DNA of 64,000 nucleotides from Pontibacter cellulosilyticus (GCF_014306105.1 NZ_JACRVF010000001.1:558001-622000), one strand, 5' to 3'. Shown: positions 53,142 to 62,687, numbered from the stretch's first letter. The notes: generated from the sequence alone by a model not told the origin. Made by a program: numbers and translations.

Positions 53142-53489
53142 ATGCCATATAAAGAAAGAGAAATAGAAAAGCAGTACTATACCATTGGCGAAGTTGCCGA
53201 AATGTTTGATGTTGCAGCCTCTCTTATACGTTTCTGGGAAACTGAATTTGAGCAACTTAGTCCTAAAAAAAATAAAAAAGGTAACCGCCAGTACACGAAG
53301 CAGGATATTGAAACCCTACGCACCATTTATCACCTGGTAAAAGAGCGCGGCTATACTATCCAGGGCGCAAAGGAAGTACTGAAGAATAAATCTGTTCAGA
53401 CGAAAGATAAGATTGAAATCATTGAATCGCTGGAGAAGGTGAGAGCTTTTCTAGTTGGCATTAAAGAGCATCTGAATACCAAAGCTTAA
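53142..53489 (+). CDS. MerR-family transcriptional regulator
   Basis: A 115-residue regulator of the MerR type. The winged helix-turn-helix is EKQYYTIGEVAEMFDVAASL to IRFWETEF, then GNRQYTKQDIETLRTIYHLV. The C-terminal coiled coil is short. No cysteines typical of metal-sensing members are present, so the signal is unknown. It lies 23 bp before dprA in the same direction and may be co-transcribed. Small MerR proteins next to dprA are not a fixed arrangement that I know. Confidence 0.92.
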   Translation: MPYKEREIEKQYYTIGEVAEMFDVAASLIRFWETEFEQLSPKKNKKGNRQYTKQDIETLRTIYHLVKERGYTIQGAKEVLKNKSVQTKDKIEIIESLEKVRAFLVGIKEHLNTKA

Positions 53490-53512
53490 AAGCTACGTAA
53501 GCACTTTACCAT

Positions 53513-54637
53513 ATGGTAGAGGAGCAGAATTTATACGAAGTAGCTTTAACTAAATTGCCTGGAGTTGGCACACAACTGACGCGCCAGTTAGTAAGTTATT
53601 GTGGCTCGGCTAAAGCTGTGTTCGAGGCCAATACTGCAAAACTAAGTAAGATTCCGGGCGTTGGTCCGGTTTTGCTCAAGAACCTGCTTGATGGAAGTAA
53701 AACGGCGCTCTACGAAGCTGAGGAGATCCTAAAGCAGGCGCAGGAGCAGGATGTGCAACTGCTGTTTTATACTTCGCCAAAGTATCCTGACAGGCTAAAG
53801 CAAATTGCAGATGCTCCTACCCTTTTATACTTTAGAGGCAACGGCAACCTGAACCAGCGCCGCATCATCAGCATTGTAGGCACCAGGCAAATAACAAGTT
53901 ACGGCACTTCTGTTACAGAAAAGATTGTAGAAAGCCTGAAGCCATACAATGCCATGATCGTAAGTGGCTTAGCTTATGGCGTTGATGTAGTGGCCCATCG
54001 TGCTGCACTGCAGGCAGGCTTGCAAACCATAGGCGTAATGGCCAGCGGACCCGAAACAATCTATCCTGCCGTACACCGGAAGTATGCAGAGCGTATGCTT
54101 ACACAAGGCGGACTACTCACAGAAAATACCTTTGGCACCAGACCCGATGCACCTCGCTTTCCGGCACGCAATCGCATCATTGCCGGCATGAGCGACTGTA
54201 CTATTGTTATAGAGGCCGCCCTTAAAAGCGGTACTTTAATTACCGCTGATCTTGCGCATGGCTACGATAAAGAAGTGATGGCCGTGCCCGGTAATATCAC
54301 ATCCCCTGTTTCAGAAGGCACCAATTATCTGATCAAATCACACAAGGCGGCAACCTATACTTCTGTTCAGGACCTGGTGGAACTGCTGAATTGGGACTTG
54401 GAAGACGAAGCGGCAGCTAAGAAAGTAAAAGCAGCACCTGTGTATGATGCCGCAGAGTATACTTCCGATGAGCTAAAGGTACTGCAGGTGCTGCAACAAA
54501 ACGGAGAAGAGCACATGGACAATCTCAGCTGGAAATCTCAGATTCCGGTAAGTATGCTGGCATCTGTGCTGTTAGGGCTGGAGTTTAAAGGAGTGGTTAA
54601 AGCGAAGCCCGGTAAAAAGTTTACTTTAATCTTATAA
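53513..54637 (+). CDS. dprA: DNA-processing protein DprA
   Basis: DprA protects incoming single-stranded DNA and loads RecA on it in natural transformation. The 374 residues hold an N-terminal HhH region (LPGVGTQLTRQLVSYCG, IPGVGPVLLKNLL). The Rossmann-like core has ISIVGTRQITSYG, VSGLAYGVDVVAHRAALQAG and FPARNRIIAGMSD, and the C-terminal DML1-like winged helix starts near residue 305. dprA occurs in most bacteria, so it does not prove natural competence, but it is relevant to the iterated heptamer discussed in the findings. Confidence 0.97.
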   Translation: MVEEQNLYEVALTKLPGVGTQLTRQLVSYCGSAKAVFEANTAKLSKIPGVGPVLLKNLLDGSKTALYEAEEILKQAQEQDVQLLFYTSPKYPDRLKQIADAPTLLYFRGNGNLNQRRIISIVGTRQITSYGTSVTEKIVESLKPYNAMIVSGLAYGVDVVAHRAALQAGLQTIGVMASGPETIYPAVHRKYAERMLTQGGLLTENTFGTRPDAPRFPARNRIIAGMSDCTIVIEAALKSGTLITADLAHGYDKEVMAVPGNITSPVSEGTNYLIKSHKAATYTSVQDLVELLNWDLEDEAAAKKVKAAPVYDAAEYTSDELKVLQVLQQNGEEHMDNLSWKSQIPVSMLASVLLGLEFKGVVKAKPGKKFTLIL

Positions 54638-54701
54638 GTTAGATCAATTTATACTTCTTAGTCGCGCTTATACTTTATATTAGCATGTAAAACATAAGCT
54701 C

Positions 54702-55517
54702 ATGCACCTGCTGTTCAATCATCGGCTTTTACGTGAAGAAGAACTGAAGCTGTCTCTTTCCAATAGAGCGTTTCAATATAACGATGGTTTTTTTGAAACG
54801 GTGATGGTGGTAAATGGGCAGCTTCGATTTTGGCAGGACCATGTAGCACGGATAAGCGAAGCGGCTGAGAGCCTGCAATTAGATTTACCTTCTTACTTTT
54901 ATCAGCCGGAATTTGAGCAAGCGCTACTACAATTGGCAGCAAAAAATCAGGCAACCAGCTATGGACGCCTGAAGCTGAAAGTATGGCGTGCTGGCGCAGG
55001 TCTTTACACTCCCGAAATAACTAGTGCTGATTGGCTGGCTACCGTCGTTGAGGCTTCTCCTGCATCCGCAGAAAGTATAAGCATCGGCATTTGCCAAAGT
55101 ATTAAAACGGTTTACTCGCCACTTTCTCATTTTAAAGGTCCCAACGCACCTATTTATACTTTAGCTGGTATTGAGAAGAAGACTACGAATTTTGATGACA
55201 TGCTCTTGCTAAGCACTCAAGGCATGGTATCCGAGTTGATTTCCTCAAACCTCTTCTGGGTAATGGATAATAAGCTTTTTACACCTGCCCTAGATACTGG
55301 CTGCGTGAACGGCATCGCCAGACGAAATATTCTGAGATGGTGCAGGCAAAACAATGTTAAAGTCCACGATGCATACTTTACGCCGCAAAGGTTATTGGAT
55401 GCGCATGCTGTTTTCGCGGCTAACGTAACCGGTATGCGAAGTATAAAACAGTTGCAGGGCCAATCTCTTCAACAGGATTCATCCATCATATCTCAGCTTC
55501 AGGTGGATCTTTTTTAA
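54702..55517 (+). CDS. class IV PLP-dependent aminotransferase
   Basis: A 271-residue protein of the branched-chain-aminotransferase/ADC lyase fold. LSLSNRAFQYNDGFFETVMV is its opening motif. SHFKGPNAPIYTLAGIEKK carries the catalytic Lys. MVSELISSNLFWV holds the Glu that touches PLP N1, followed by GCVNGIARRNILRWC. It could be aminodeoxychorismate lyase (PabC) or a D-amino-acid/BCAT type; the sequence alone does not decide. It follows dprA by 64 bp. Confidence 0.88.
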   Translation: MHLLFNHRLLREEELKLSLSNRAFQYNDGFFETVMVVNGQLRFWQDHVARISEAAESLQLDLPSYFYQPEFEQALLQLAAKNQATSYGRLKLKVWRAGAGLYTPEITSADWLATVVEASPASAESISIGICQSIKTVYSPLSHFKGPNAPIYTLAGIEKKTTNFDDMLLLSTQGMVSELISSNLFWVMDNKLFTPALDTGCVNGIARRNILRWCRQNNVKVHDAYFTPQRLLDAHAVFAANVTGMRSIKQLQGQSLQQDSSIISQLQVDLF

Positions 55518-55853
55518 TAATAGACATAATTTTGATGTTACCTTAGGCCATTTTTGCCCTATAAAAGTAGCCTTATTGCACGTTTAAAAGTGCAAAACAA
55601 AAGCCTATCAAACTCTCCCTAATATAACATAGGGTATATTATTTCTTACATTTTACTATTGTTCAACAGGCTTTGAGTTGCAAAACAAGACAATTCTCCA
55701 CCTGTATACCCCATGTTACCATGGCGATATAACCTTCCTGTTACTTTTCTTCCTAAAACGCTACTATTACAACGTGTGATTCCGGGCTATGAAGACATTC
55801 ACTTTCTGAGGAAAGAAAAAATTTTATTATTTCTCACCTTAAACACTTTTTGT
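55518..55853. other. gene-free leader region before the M4 protease
   Basis: No gene seen. It contains TTGCAC...GTGCAA (55576-55595), a 6-bp inverted repeat with an 8-base spacer, and an AT-rich stretch near 55620. The ATG at 55713 gives an in-frame N-terminal extension of 47 residues to the protease, but without a signal peptide. I regard it as leader, not coding. Confidence 0.5.
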
Positions 55854-58800
55854 ATGAAACACTATTACGTGTATGCGTCCATTTTTCTGTGCGGATTGCT
55901 TTATAGCCCTACAGCAGAAGCACAGGATCAGGCCAAAGTGAAACAGCGAATAGAGGCAGCAAACGGCACCCCTGCTTTTATCGCTTTCGAAAATAATGGT
56001 GCCGCCCACCGCTCCGACCAGGCTACTGAAGTTCTAAAAAAGTACCTGAATCTTTCTGCAGCAGATGAAATGCGAGCTGCCAAATCAGAGAAAGACGACG
56101 TTGGTTACACCCACCAGCGTTATGAGCAGTTCTATAAAGGTATCAAAGTTGAACATGCCGCTTACTTGGTGCACAGTAAAAACGGAGTAGTGCAATCCAT
56201 CAACGGCGATTTCCGGAAAGTAAGTGATGTAAGCACAAAGCCTGCTCTTTCTGAGAAAGCTGCTTTATCCAGCGCACTAATATACATCAATGCTGAAAAG
56301 TACATGTGGCAGGTGCCTGCGCAAGAGCAGTGGGCAAAGCAGTTAAAGAATGATCCAAAGGCTACATTTTATCCTAAAGGGGAGCTTGTGCTCATCAAAG
56401 ACGGTTTGGCTACGACCAAAGAGAACGACGGAAAGCATGTGCTTGCCTATAAGTTCGACATCTACGCGCACAAGCCGGTAAGCAGGGATTATGTGTATGT
56501 GAATGCGCAGACTGGCGAAGTGGTTTTCAAAGATGCCATCATCAAGCACGCCACAGCTACTGGTACTGCAGCCACACGTTATAGCGGCTCCAGATCCATT
56601 ACTACAGACAGCTATAACGGCTCTTATCGCTTGCGCGAGTTAACACGTGGCAATGGTATTGAGACCTACAACTGCAAAACAGGTACCAGCTACAGCGCGG
56701 CAGTAGACTTTACAGACAACGACAACAGTTGGACCTCCGGTGAGCATAACAACACAGCCAAAGACAATGCCGCACTAGATGCGCATTGGGCTGCACAAAT
56801 GACTTACGACTATTTCAAGAACAAGCATAGCCGCAATAGCTATGATAATGCAGGAGCTAAGATCAAGAGCTATGTGCACTATGATTCAAATTATGAGAAT
56901 GCGTTCTGGAATGGATCAGTAATGACTTACGGCGATGGTGCTACCCGTTTCGATGCTTTAACTAGCCTTGACGTGGGTGCTCACGAAATCGGCCACGCCG
57001 TTTGCTCTAACAGTGCTAATCTGGTATACCAGAACGAGTCTGGTGCTATGAACGAGGGCTTTTCTGACATCTGGGGTGCCGCAGTAGAGTATTATGCTGC
57101 TCCTGAGAAGTCCATCTGGCTGATCGGCGAAGACATAGACAAACAGCGTCCTTCGTTGCGCTCCATGAGCGATCCGAATGCAGAAGGTCAGCCGGACACT
57201 TACAAAGGGGATATGTGGTACAGTGGCACAGGTGATAATGGTGGCGTACACTATAACAGCGGCGTACTTAACCATTGGTTCTACATCCTGTCGGTTGGTA
57301 AATCTGGTACAAACGACATCGGGAACAGCTACAGCGTAACTGGTATCGGCATCGATGCTGCCGCCAGAATTGCCTACCGCACCGAGACTGTATACCTTAC
57401 ATCCAGCTCTGTTTACGCTGATGCCCGCACCTACTCTATTCAATCAGCCATTGATTTGTATGGTGCTGGCTCTGCGCAGGTAATCCAAACTACAAACGCT
57501 TGGCATGCAGTAGGTATAGGTGGCAAGTATGGCGATATTAGCTACTGTACTTCACAAGGCAACAACTCGTCTTATGAGTGGATTGCAAGTGTGAAAATTG
57601 GAAGCTTTACTAAAACGTCCAGCGCAGCGGGTTATTCTGACTTTACAGGTACTACTGTTAGTGTGAATGCTGGCAGTTCGTATGCCATTACGTTAACTCC
57701 AGGTTTTTCAGGCACAGCTTATAACGAGTACTGGAAAATATGGATTGACTACAACAAGGACGGTGACTTTAATGATACAGGTGAGTTGGTATATGATGCC
57801 GGCGCACTTAGCAAAACTGCCGTAAGCGGTACTATTACTATACCTTCAACTGCATCCGGAAGTACACGTATGCGCGTATCTATGAAATATAACGGGGCTC
57901 AAACCTCGTGCGAGTCATTTGGATACGGTGAGGTAGAAGATTATACCATTAGCATTTCAGGCGCAACTGCAACCTGTGCTGTACCGGGTAGTTTATCCGC
58001 TACTAACATCGGTTCTTCATCAGCAACATTGAATTGGGGTGTCGTTTCAGGTGCCTCGAGCTATAACGTACGTTTCAGACCAACAGGCACTACCACTTGG
58101 ACAACTGGCAGCGTAACAAGCACTTCTGCTAACGCAACTGGTTTAACTGCCAGCACACAGTATGAATTCCAGGTAAGCACCGTTTGCTCCGGCAGCAGCT
58201 CTGCGTATTCTTCTTCTTATACCTTTACTACAGCAGCAGCTACAGTTAGTTACTGCGCATCTAAGGGCAGCAACGCCAGCTACGAGTGGATTGATCTGGT
58301 AGAATTTGGCGGCTTTAAAAATGCCACCGGAAGCGATGGCGGCTATAAGGATTACACTAGCCTTACTGCCAATGTAGTGCGCGGCAGCAGCAACACTATT
58401 TATATCAGCGCTGGCTTCTCCGGTACGGCCTATACAGAGTACTGGAAAGTTTGGATCGACTTTAACCAGAACGGTAGTTTCGATGACTCAGGCGAACTTG
58501 TAGTGAATGGCTCCAGCTCCAGCAGCGGTACGCTTAGTGCTACTGTTAATGTGCCGTCTACTGCCCTTCTTGGTAAAACACGTATGCGCGTGTCAATGAA
58601 GTACAATGCTGCACAAACTTCCTGCGAAACGTTTAGTTATGGCGAAGTAGAAGACTACAGCGTAAACATCGGCACTTCACTTTCAGCATCACTGGCTAGC
58701 TCTGTGGTAAACGCTGAACTGTTAGGCGATGACGCTGGTCCGGATGTAGTAGTATATCCAAACCCTACCAGCAATTACATCCTAGTAAGCACTCCTGCCG

Positions 58801-58967
58801 AAAAAGCGACAGTACAGGTAATGAGTATCACTGGTATAGAGCTTTTACGTGCAGAAGTAAAAGGTGCTAACCAGCGTGTTGATGTGTCTTCATTACCATC
58901 AGGTATATATATGATCCGCATTCACGATGGCCAGAAAGAAACGCACCAGCGACTAATAAAAGAATAA
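55854..58967 (+). CDS. secreted M4 (thermolysin-like) metalloprotease with T9SS tail
   Basis: A 1037-residue exported zinc protease. A signal peptide covers residues 1-23. Propeptide FTP/PepSY-type domains run to about 230. The peptidase domain has H377-E-I-G-H381, Glu401 in MNEGFSD and His466 in GGVHYNSG, so it should be active. Then a GEVED repeat (about 563-700), a fibronectin-III domain (708-795) and a second GEVED (800-939). The C-terminal type A sorting signal from about 965 (YPNPTSNY, ending in MIRIHDGQKETHQRLIKE) sends it through type IX secretion. Confidence 0.93.
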   Translation: MKHYYVYASIFLCGLLYSPTAEAQDQAKVKQRIEAANGTPAFIAFENNGAAHRSDQATEVLKKYLNLSAADEMRAAKSEKDDVGYTHQRYEQFYKGIKVEHAAYLVHSKNGVVQSINGDFRKVSDVSTKPALSEKAALSSALIYINAEKYMWQVPAQEQWAKQLKNDPKATFYPKGELVLIKDGLATTKENDGKHVLAYKFDIYAHKPVSRDYVYVNAQTGEVVFKDAIIKHATATGTAATRYSGSRSITTDSYNGSYRLRELTRGNGIETYNCKTGTSYSAAVDFTDNDNSWTSGEHNNTAKDNAALDAHWAAQMTYDYFKNKHSRNSYDNAGAKIKSYVHYDSNYENAFWNGSVMTYGDGATRFDALTSLDVGAHEIGHAVCSNSANLVYQNESGAMNEGFSDIWGAAVEYYAAPEKSIWLIGEDIDKQRPSLRSMSDPNAEGQPDTYKGDMWYSGTGDNGGVHYNSGVLNHWFYILSVGKSGTNDIGNSYSVTGIGIDAAARIAYRTETVYLTSSSVYADARTYSIQSAIDLYGAGSAQVIQTTNAWHAVGIGGKYGDISYCTSQGNNSSYEWIASVKIGSFTKTSSAAGYSDFTGTTVSVNAGSSYAITLTPGFSGTAYNEYWKIWIDYNKDGDFNDTGELVYDAGALSKTAVSGTITIPSTASGSTRMRVSMKYNGAQTSCESFGYGEVEDYTISISGATATCAVPGSLSATNIGSSSATLNWGVVSGASSYNVRFRPTGTTTWTTGSVTSTSANATGLTASTQYEFQVSTVCSGSSSAYSSSYTFTTAAATVSYCASKGSNASYEWIDLVEFGGFKNATGSDGGYKDYTSLTANVVRGSSNTIYISAGFSGTAYTEYWKVWIDFNQNGSFDDSGELVVNGSSSSSGTLSATVNVPSTALLGKTRMRVSMKYNAAQTSCETFSYGEVEDYSVNIGTSLSASLASSVVNAELLGDDAGPDVVVYPNPTSNYILVSTPAEKATVQVMSITGIELLRAEVKGANQRVDVSSLPSGIYMIRIHDGQKETHQRLIKE

Positions 58968-58990
58968 GTATAAACTAAGATTACTTATCT

Positions 58991-59028
58991 AAACAAAACC
59001 CCGGCCTTATGAGGTCGGGGTTTTGTTT
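58991..59028 (+). terminator. terminator after the M4 protease
   Basis: AAACAAAACCCCGGCCT and its right arm pair over 16-17 bp with one wobble, a 3-4 base loop and T-rich end. Confidence 0.85.
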
Positions 59029-59123
59029 GTTTATATAAATGGCATAACACCTTTAAAGCGATTCATCATGTGAGCCATAATGTAAATCAATTTGGAGCAA
59101 TGCCATAACACCAGCAGATATAA

Positions 59124-59152
59124 AGAAGCCCAAAGTATCATTTTGGGCTTCT
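59124..59152 (-). terminator. terminator of the MBL-fold gene
   Basis: AGAAGCCCAAA...TTTGGGCTTCT, an 11-bp stem, 16 bp after the stop of the MBL-fold gene on the minus strand. Confidence 0.75.
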
Positions 59153-59167
59153 AATAGTATGTTGTAC

Positions 59168-59968
59168 TTATTTATTCTGCTGTTGCGAATACCAGTTTCG
59201 CAGGCGTACATCAATATTCTTGTTCTTTTCATTTACCATTTTTTTGAAAGCTGCCACATCTGCCAACCCTTCGGTGCCACGGTAATGGTAAGGGTAAACG
59301 ATCTTCGGCTTAAACTCCAGTACCGCACTGGCCGCCTGGTTAATGTCCATGGTATAAGGAAGATTCATACTTACAAAGGCCACATCAATGCTCTTCAAGT
59401 CGCGCATTTCCTTTATATCTTCTGTATCACCAGAAATGTAAACCTGCTTCCCTCCTATGGTTAAAATGTAACCGTTGCCTCTGCCTTTCGGGTGGCGCGA
59501 GTCCTCAGTCTCTGGCAGATTATACATAGGTACAGCTTTAATAGGTATCTCTAGTTGCATAGTGCTTTCTCCGTTGGCAATTACCACAGCTTGGTTTTTA
59601 TACTTCTCAGGTAGTTTATCAGCAACAGCCTGCGGTACTACCATTTTAACACCGGCTGTTTCAATGGCATCCAGTGTTTTCGTATCTAAGTGGTCACCGT
59701 GAATATCGGTTATCAGGATCAGGTCCGGTTTGCTGATGCCTTTGTACATTTCTGCACCACCGTACGGATCTACATAGATGGTCTTGCCGTTCCATTTTAG
59801 CACCAGTGAGCCGTGCGTAACTGGTTGCACGATTAGCGCACCCTTATCCGTTTTTATCTGGTCAGGGTTTGGCTTCATTTGCTGCTGCTGTTTGGGTTGC
59901 TGCTTTTGCGCATTAACCTGTAACACAGCTAAGAGAAGCATCAAAGTTAAGAGAGCTTTAAATTTCAT
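59168..59968 (-). CDS. exported MBL-fold metallo-hydrolase with unusual metal motif
   Basis: A 266-residue secreted protein. Residues 1-20 form a signal peptide (LQVNA, then QKQQPKQQQQ, a Gln-rich stretch). The core is a metallo-beta-lactamase fold of the UlaG-like kind. The expected T-H-x-H-x-D-H reads T-D-I-H-G-D-H, so the first metal His is Asp. VYISGDTED is the next conserved Asp-bearing strand and YPYHYRGTEG the final His. The activity is unknown. The change may mark a subfamily rather than a loss. Confidence 0.85.
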   Translation of the reverse strand: MKFKALLTLMLLLAVLQVNAQKQQPKQQQQMKPNPDQIKTDKGALIVQPVTHGSLVLKWNGKTIYVDPYGGAEMYKGISKPDLILITDIHGDHLDTKTLDAIETAGVKMVVPQAVADKLPEKYKNQAVVIANGESTMQLEIPIKAVPMYNLPETEDSRHPKGRGNGYILTIGGKQVYISGDTEDIKEMRDLKSIDVAFVSMNLPYTMDINQAASAVLEFKPKIVYPYHYRGTEGLADVAAFKKMVNEKNKNIDVRLRNWYSQQQNK

Positions 59969-60119
59969 AGTGGTAAAGTTTTACCTTCTTTAACTCCCAT
60001 CGATGCATAATGTTTAGCAATCACAGCCAGTGGATAAGATGTAAGTATAACATATGATAGTTATTTTCTTGTGCTAAAGATTCTTCTGTTAACATTCCTA
60101 TCTCCTATATGAACATTTG

Positions 60120-60158
60120 ATTATGATGTACATAAACTGCATTTATGTACATCATAAT
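60120..60158. repeat. 17-bp perfect inverted repeat, 5-base loop
   Basis: ATTATGATGTACATAAA and TTTATGTACATCATAAT around CTGCA. The stem is fully paired. No T-run directly follows on either side, so a plain terminator is less likely. It may be a binding site or a structured RNA. Confidence 0.75.
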
Positions 60159-60455
60159 TAATATAAATAAAAATTTATAATTATTATTAACCAAATTTGC
60201 CGGTCACAAACCAGAGTATAATTAAGAAAATATAACTGCTGTGTAGGGGATTCGAAGGCTTTTCGGGAGACCATAGCGCGGGTTATTTATCTAATTGTTA
60301 TAAAGAAATTGGAATTGTTTACGCGAACCTTTGAAATTAAATTTGATTATACGGGATCTTATAAATACCATGAATGCAATCTGTAAAAGCATCAGTCAGT
60401 CCGAACTGTGTGTGACAACCGATATATCTATCTAATAGCTATGAATGGGCAGTGT

Positions 60456-60463
60456 TATATTTG
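60456..60463 (+). promoter_or_regulatory. -7 box TATATTTG before the TsaC gene
   Basis: Exact TAnnTTTG match about 100 bp before the ATG at 60566. No -33 element is evident. Confidence 0.45.
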
Positions 60464-60565
60464 CAAAGCTACTGGGACACCTAAGATGGCAGGAGCTTGA
60501 ATAAAGCTTGATTTTAATGGAATTCAATTAAAAAATATTTATAAGATTATTGCATCCTGGTCTAA

Positions 60566-61519
60566 ATGATTACAACTGATATAAACATGGCTGTGAAGGC
60601 CTTAGAAGAAGGTAACGTAGTTGCTATACCCACGGAAACAGTTTATGGGTTAGCAGGCAATGCATTTAGTGAAGCGGCTGTGGAGAAGATTTACTCTTTA
60701 AAACAGAGGCCTTTTTACAACCCACTGATCGTTCATATCAAGGCTGCTGATTTTTTAGCTAAGGTCGCACGCGATGTACCAGATGCAGCCATTAAGCTGG
60801 CCAATGAATTTTGGCCAGGCCCATTAACCTTGGTTCTAAAAAAGCAAAAGTTAATTCCTGATATAGTTACCTCTGGTAAAGATACGGTTGCTGTTAGAAT
60901 GCCGAACCACCCCTTAACCCTTAAACTTTTAGAACAACTTGATTTTCCGTTAGCTGCTCCAAGTGCAAATCCATTTGGCTCTATAAGTCCTACGAGTGCC
61001 TCGCATGTTCACAATTATTTTAAAGAAGAACTCGAGGTGATCCTGGATGGTGGTGAATGTGAAAGAGGGATAGAGTCTACGATAATCGGCTTTGAAGAGG
61101 ATCAACCAGTTGTATATAGGTTAGGGTCACTATCTATTGAGGATATAGAAGATAGGATTGGAAATGTATTCACTAAAACGCGAGATGATAGTTCTCCCGT
61201 AGCACCGGGAATGCTGTCACGCCATTATGCGCCTACTACAGAAACACATCTGGCGGAGAATATTGGAGAGTTTATTCAACTTCATTCCGGTAAAAAGATC
61301 GGGTTACTGCTATTTCAGCACCAAGTTGATGATATTCCGCAAGAGCATCAGGTAGTCCTCTCGAAGTCAGGTAACCTGAAAGAAGCAGCTAAGAATTTAT
61401 ATGCAGCCATGCACCTACTTGACAGCCTTAACCTGGATATAATTATCGCTGAGAAGTTTCCTGATGTTGGACTCGGAAAAACAATAAACGATAAGCTACA
61501 AAGAGCTGCAAAGAAATAA
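60566..61519 (+). CDS. L-threonylcarbamoyladenylate synthase (Sua5/YwlC type)
   Basis: This enzyme makes threonylcarbamoyl-AMP for the t6A modification of tRNA. The 317 residues have the YrdC-like core, with AIPTETVYGLAGNAFSEAAV, KQRPFYNPLIVHI and ESTIIGFEEDQPVVYRLGS. A linker with SPVAPGMLSRHYAPTT leads to the Sua5-specific C-terminal domain. Length fits Sua5 rather than the shorter TsaC. The gene is more AT-rich than most neighbours and lacks the AAGTATA heptamer, which could mean a recent arrival, but a different composition alone is weak evidence. Confidence 0.95.
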   Translation: MITTDINMAVKALEEGNVVAIPTETVYGLAGNAFSEAAVEKIYSLKQRPFYNPLIVHIKAADFLAKVARDVPDAAIKLANEFWPGPLTLVLKKQKLIPDIVTSGKDTVAVRMPNHPLTLKLLEQLDFPLAAPSANPFGSISPTSASHVHNYFKEELEVILDGGECERGIESTIIGFEEDQPVVYRLGSLSIEDIEDRIGNVFTKTRDDSSPVAPGMLSRHYAPTTETHLAENIGEFIQLHSGKKIGLLLFQHQVDDIPQEHQVVLSKSGNLKEAAKNLYAAMHLLDSLNLDIIIAEKFPDVGLGKTINDKLQRAAKK

Positions 61520-61584
61520 TATTAAGTTTAATTGAACATATTAACTTATCTAACAGCTTTAGAGGCAACATTTTTTAACGCGGC

Positions 61585-61635
61585 AAAGATAAAGGCCGAT
61601 CAACAACTTGAATTTGTTGATCGGCCTTTATCTTT
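61585..61635 (+). terminator. 22-bp perfect-stem terminator after the TsaC gene
   Basis: AAAGATAAAGGCCGATCAAC continues AA, then a 7-base loop and an exact complement. The stem of 22 perfect pairs is very long. It can work from both sides, though the thyA stop is 120 bp away. Confidence 0.85.
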
Positions 61636-61754
61636 TAGCTATTGGGTTCTGGTTATACCAATGAGTTCATAGTACACATTTTGGTTCACATTTCAGAAGT
61701 AACGGCAAATTGATGTCTGACCTTATTATGCAGTGTATTTTTATTTAATTCTGC

Positions 61755-62549
61755 CTATACAGCCACTGGAGCTTTTATAGCCGGATGCGGGTTATAATTT
61801 TCCAATTCAAAATCCTCATACTTAAAGCCGAAGATATCTTTTACTTCTGGGTTTATCAACATAGTGGGTAAAGCACGAGGTTCGCGGGTAAGTTGCAGCT
61901 GTGCCTGCTCCAGGTGATTCAGGTATAAATGCGTGTCGCCACCTGTCCAGATAAATTCGCCTGGCTCCAATCCGGTTACCTGCGCCATCATCAGCACCAA
62001 TAAGGCATACGAAGCAATGTTAAATGGCACACCCAAAAATACATCAGCAGAACGCTGGTACAGCTGGCAAGATAATTTGCCTTCCGCCACATAAAACTGG
62101 TAAAATGCATGGCATGGCGGCAGCTTCATGTTTTCTATTTCGGCCACGTTCCAGGCACTCACAATAATGCGTCGGGAATCCGGGTTGTTTTTCAACTGTT
62201 TTACTACCTGCATGATCTGATCTATGTGGCGGCCATCCGGTGTAGGCCAGTTGCGCCACTGAGAGCCATACACTGGCCCAAGGTTTCCATTTTCATCAGC
62301 CCACTCGTCCCAGATGCTCACGCCATTCTCTTTCAGGTAAGCAATGTTTGTATCGCCTTTCAGAAACCACAGCAACTCATGTATAATAGACTTTAAGTGC
62401 ACTTTTTTGGTCGTAACCAGCGGAAAACCCTCTGCCAGGTTAAAGCGCATCTGGTAGCCAAACACACTTAAAGTTCCCGTTCCAGTTCTATCTTCTTTCT
62501 TTACCCCATTGTCAAGGATGTGCTGCATTAAGTCTAAATATTGCTTCAT
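61755..62549 (-). CDS. thyA: thymidylate synthase
   Basis: ThyA methylates dUMP to dTMP with 5,10-methylenetetrahydrofolate. The 264 residues equal the E. coli length. Cys146 in [12 protein letters not shown] is the nucleophile, at the same position as in E. coli. [18 protein letters not shown] binds phosphate and folate parts. [20 protein letters not shown] and the C-terminal [11 protein letters not shown] are conserved. dfrA-type dihydrofolate reductase is not next to it. Cytosolic, with no sign of regulation. Confidence 0.98.
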   Translation of the reverse strand: MKQYLDLMQHILDNGVKKEDRTGTGTLSVFGYQMRFNLAEGFPLVTTKKVHLKSIIHELLWFLKGDTNIAYLKENGVSIWDEWADENGNLGPVYGSQWRNWPTPDGRHIDQIMQVVKQLKNNPDSRRIIVSAWNVAEIENMKLPPCHAFYQFYVAEGKLSCQLYQRSADVFLGVPFNIASYALLVLMMAQVTGLEPGEFIWTGGDTHLYLNHLEQAQLQLTREPRALPTMLINPEVKDIFGFKYEDFELENYNPHPAIKAPVAV

Positions 62550-62687
62550 GGTTGTTTTGCTTCGTAAAATTTTGTGAGATGATAAAGATAGATCAGTATT
62601 AGCAGGATTAAAAGATTGCCAGGATGTTTTCTTTTATAAAATTCACATGGCAATAAGCTATAATTTCCATTCGACATTGGGCAACAA

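Larger units (their letters stand above)
59969..60565. other. 597-bp AT-rich region with no recognised gene
   Basis: Between the MBL gene and the TsaC gene. It contains a 17-bp perfect inverted repeat at 60120-60158, a TATATTTG box at 60456-60463, and otherwise no long ORF. The 60200-60450 part shows no fold or motif that I know. It may hold a small RNA or a decayed gene, which cannot be decided here. Confidence 0.6.

Noticed and set aside
53513..54637. dprA as proof that AAGTATA is a DNA-uptake word
   Set aside because: dprA is nearly universal in bacteria. It permits the idea but does not support it by itself, and no pilus or com gene lies in the window.
55713..55853. 47-residue N-terminal extension of the M4 protease
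   Set aside because: It lacks a signal peptide, which appears only from the ATG at 55854; the extension would bury it.
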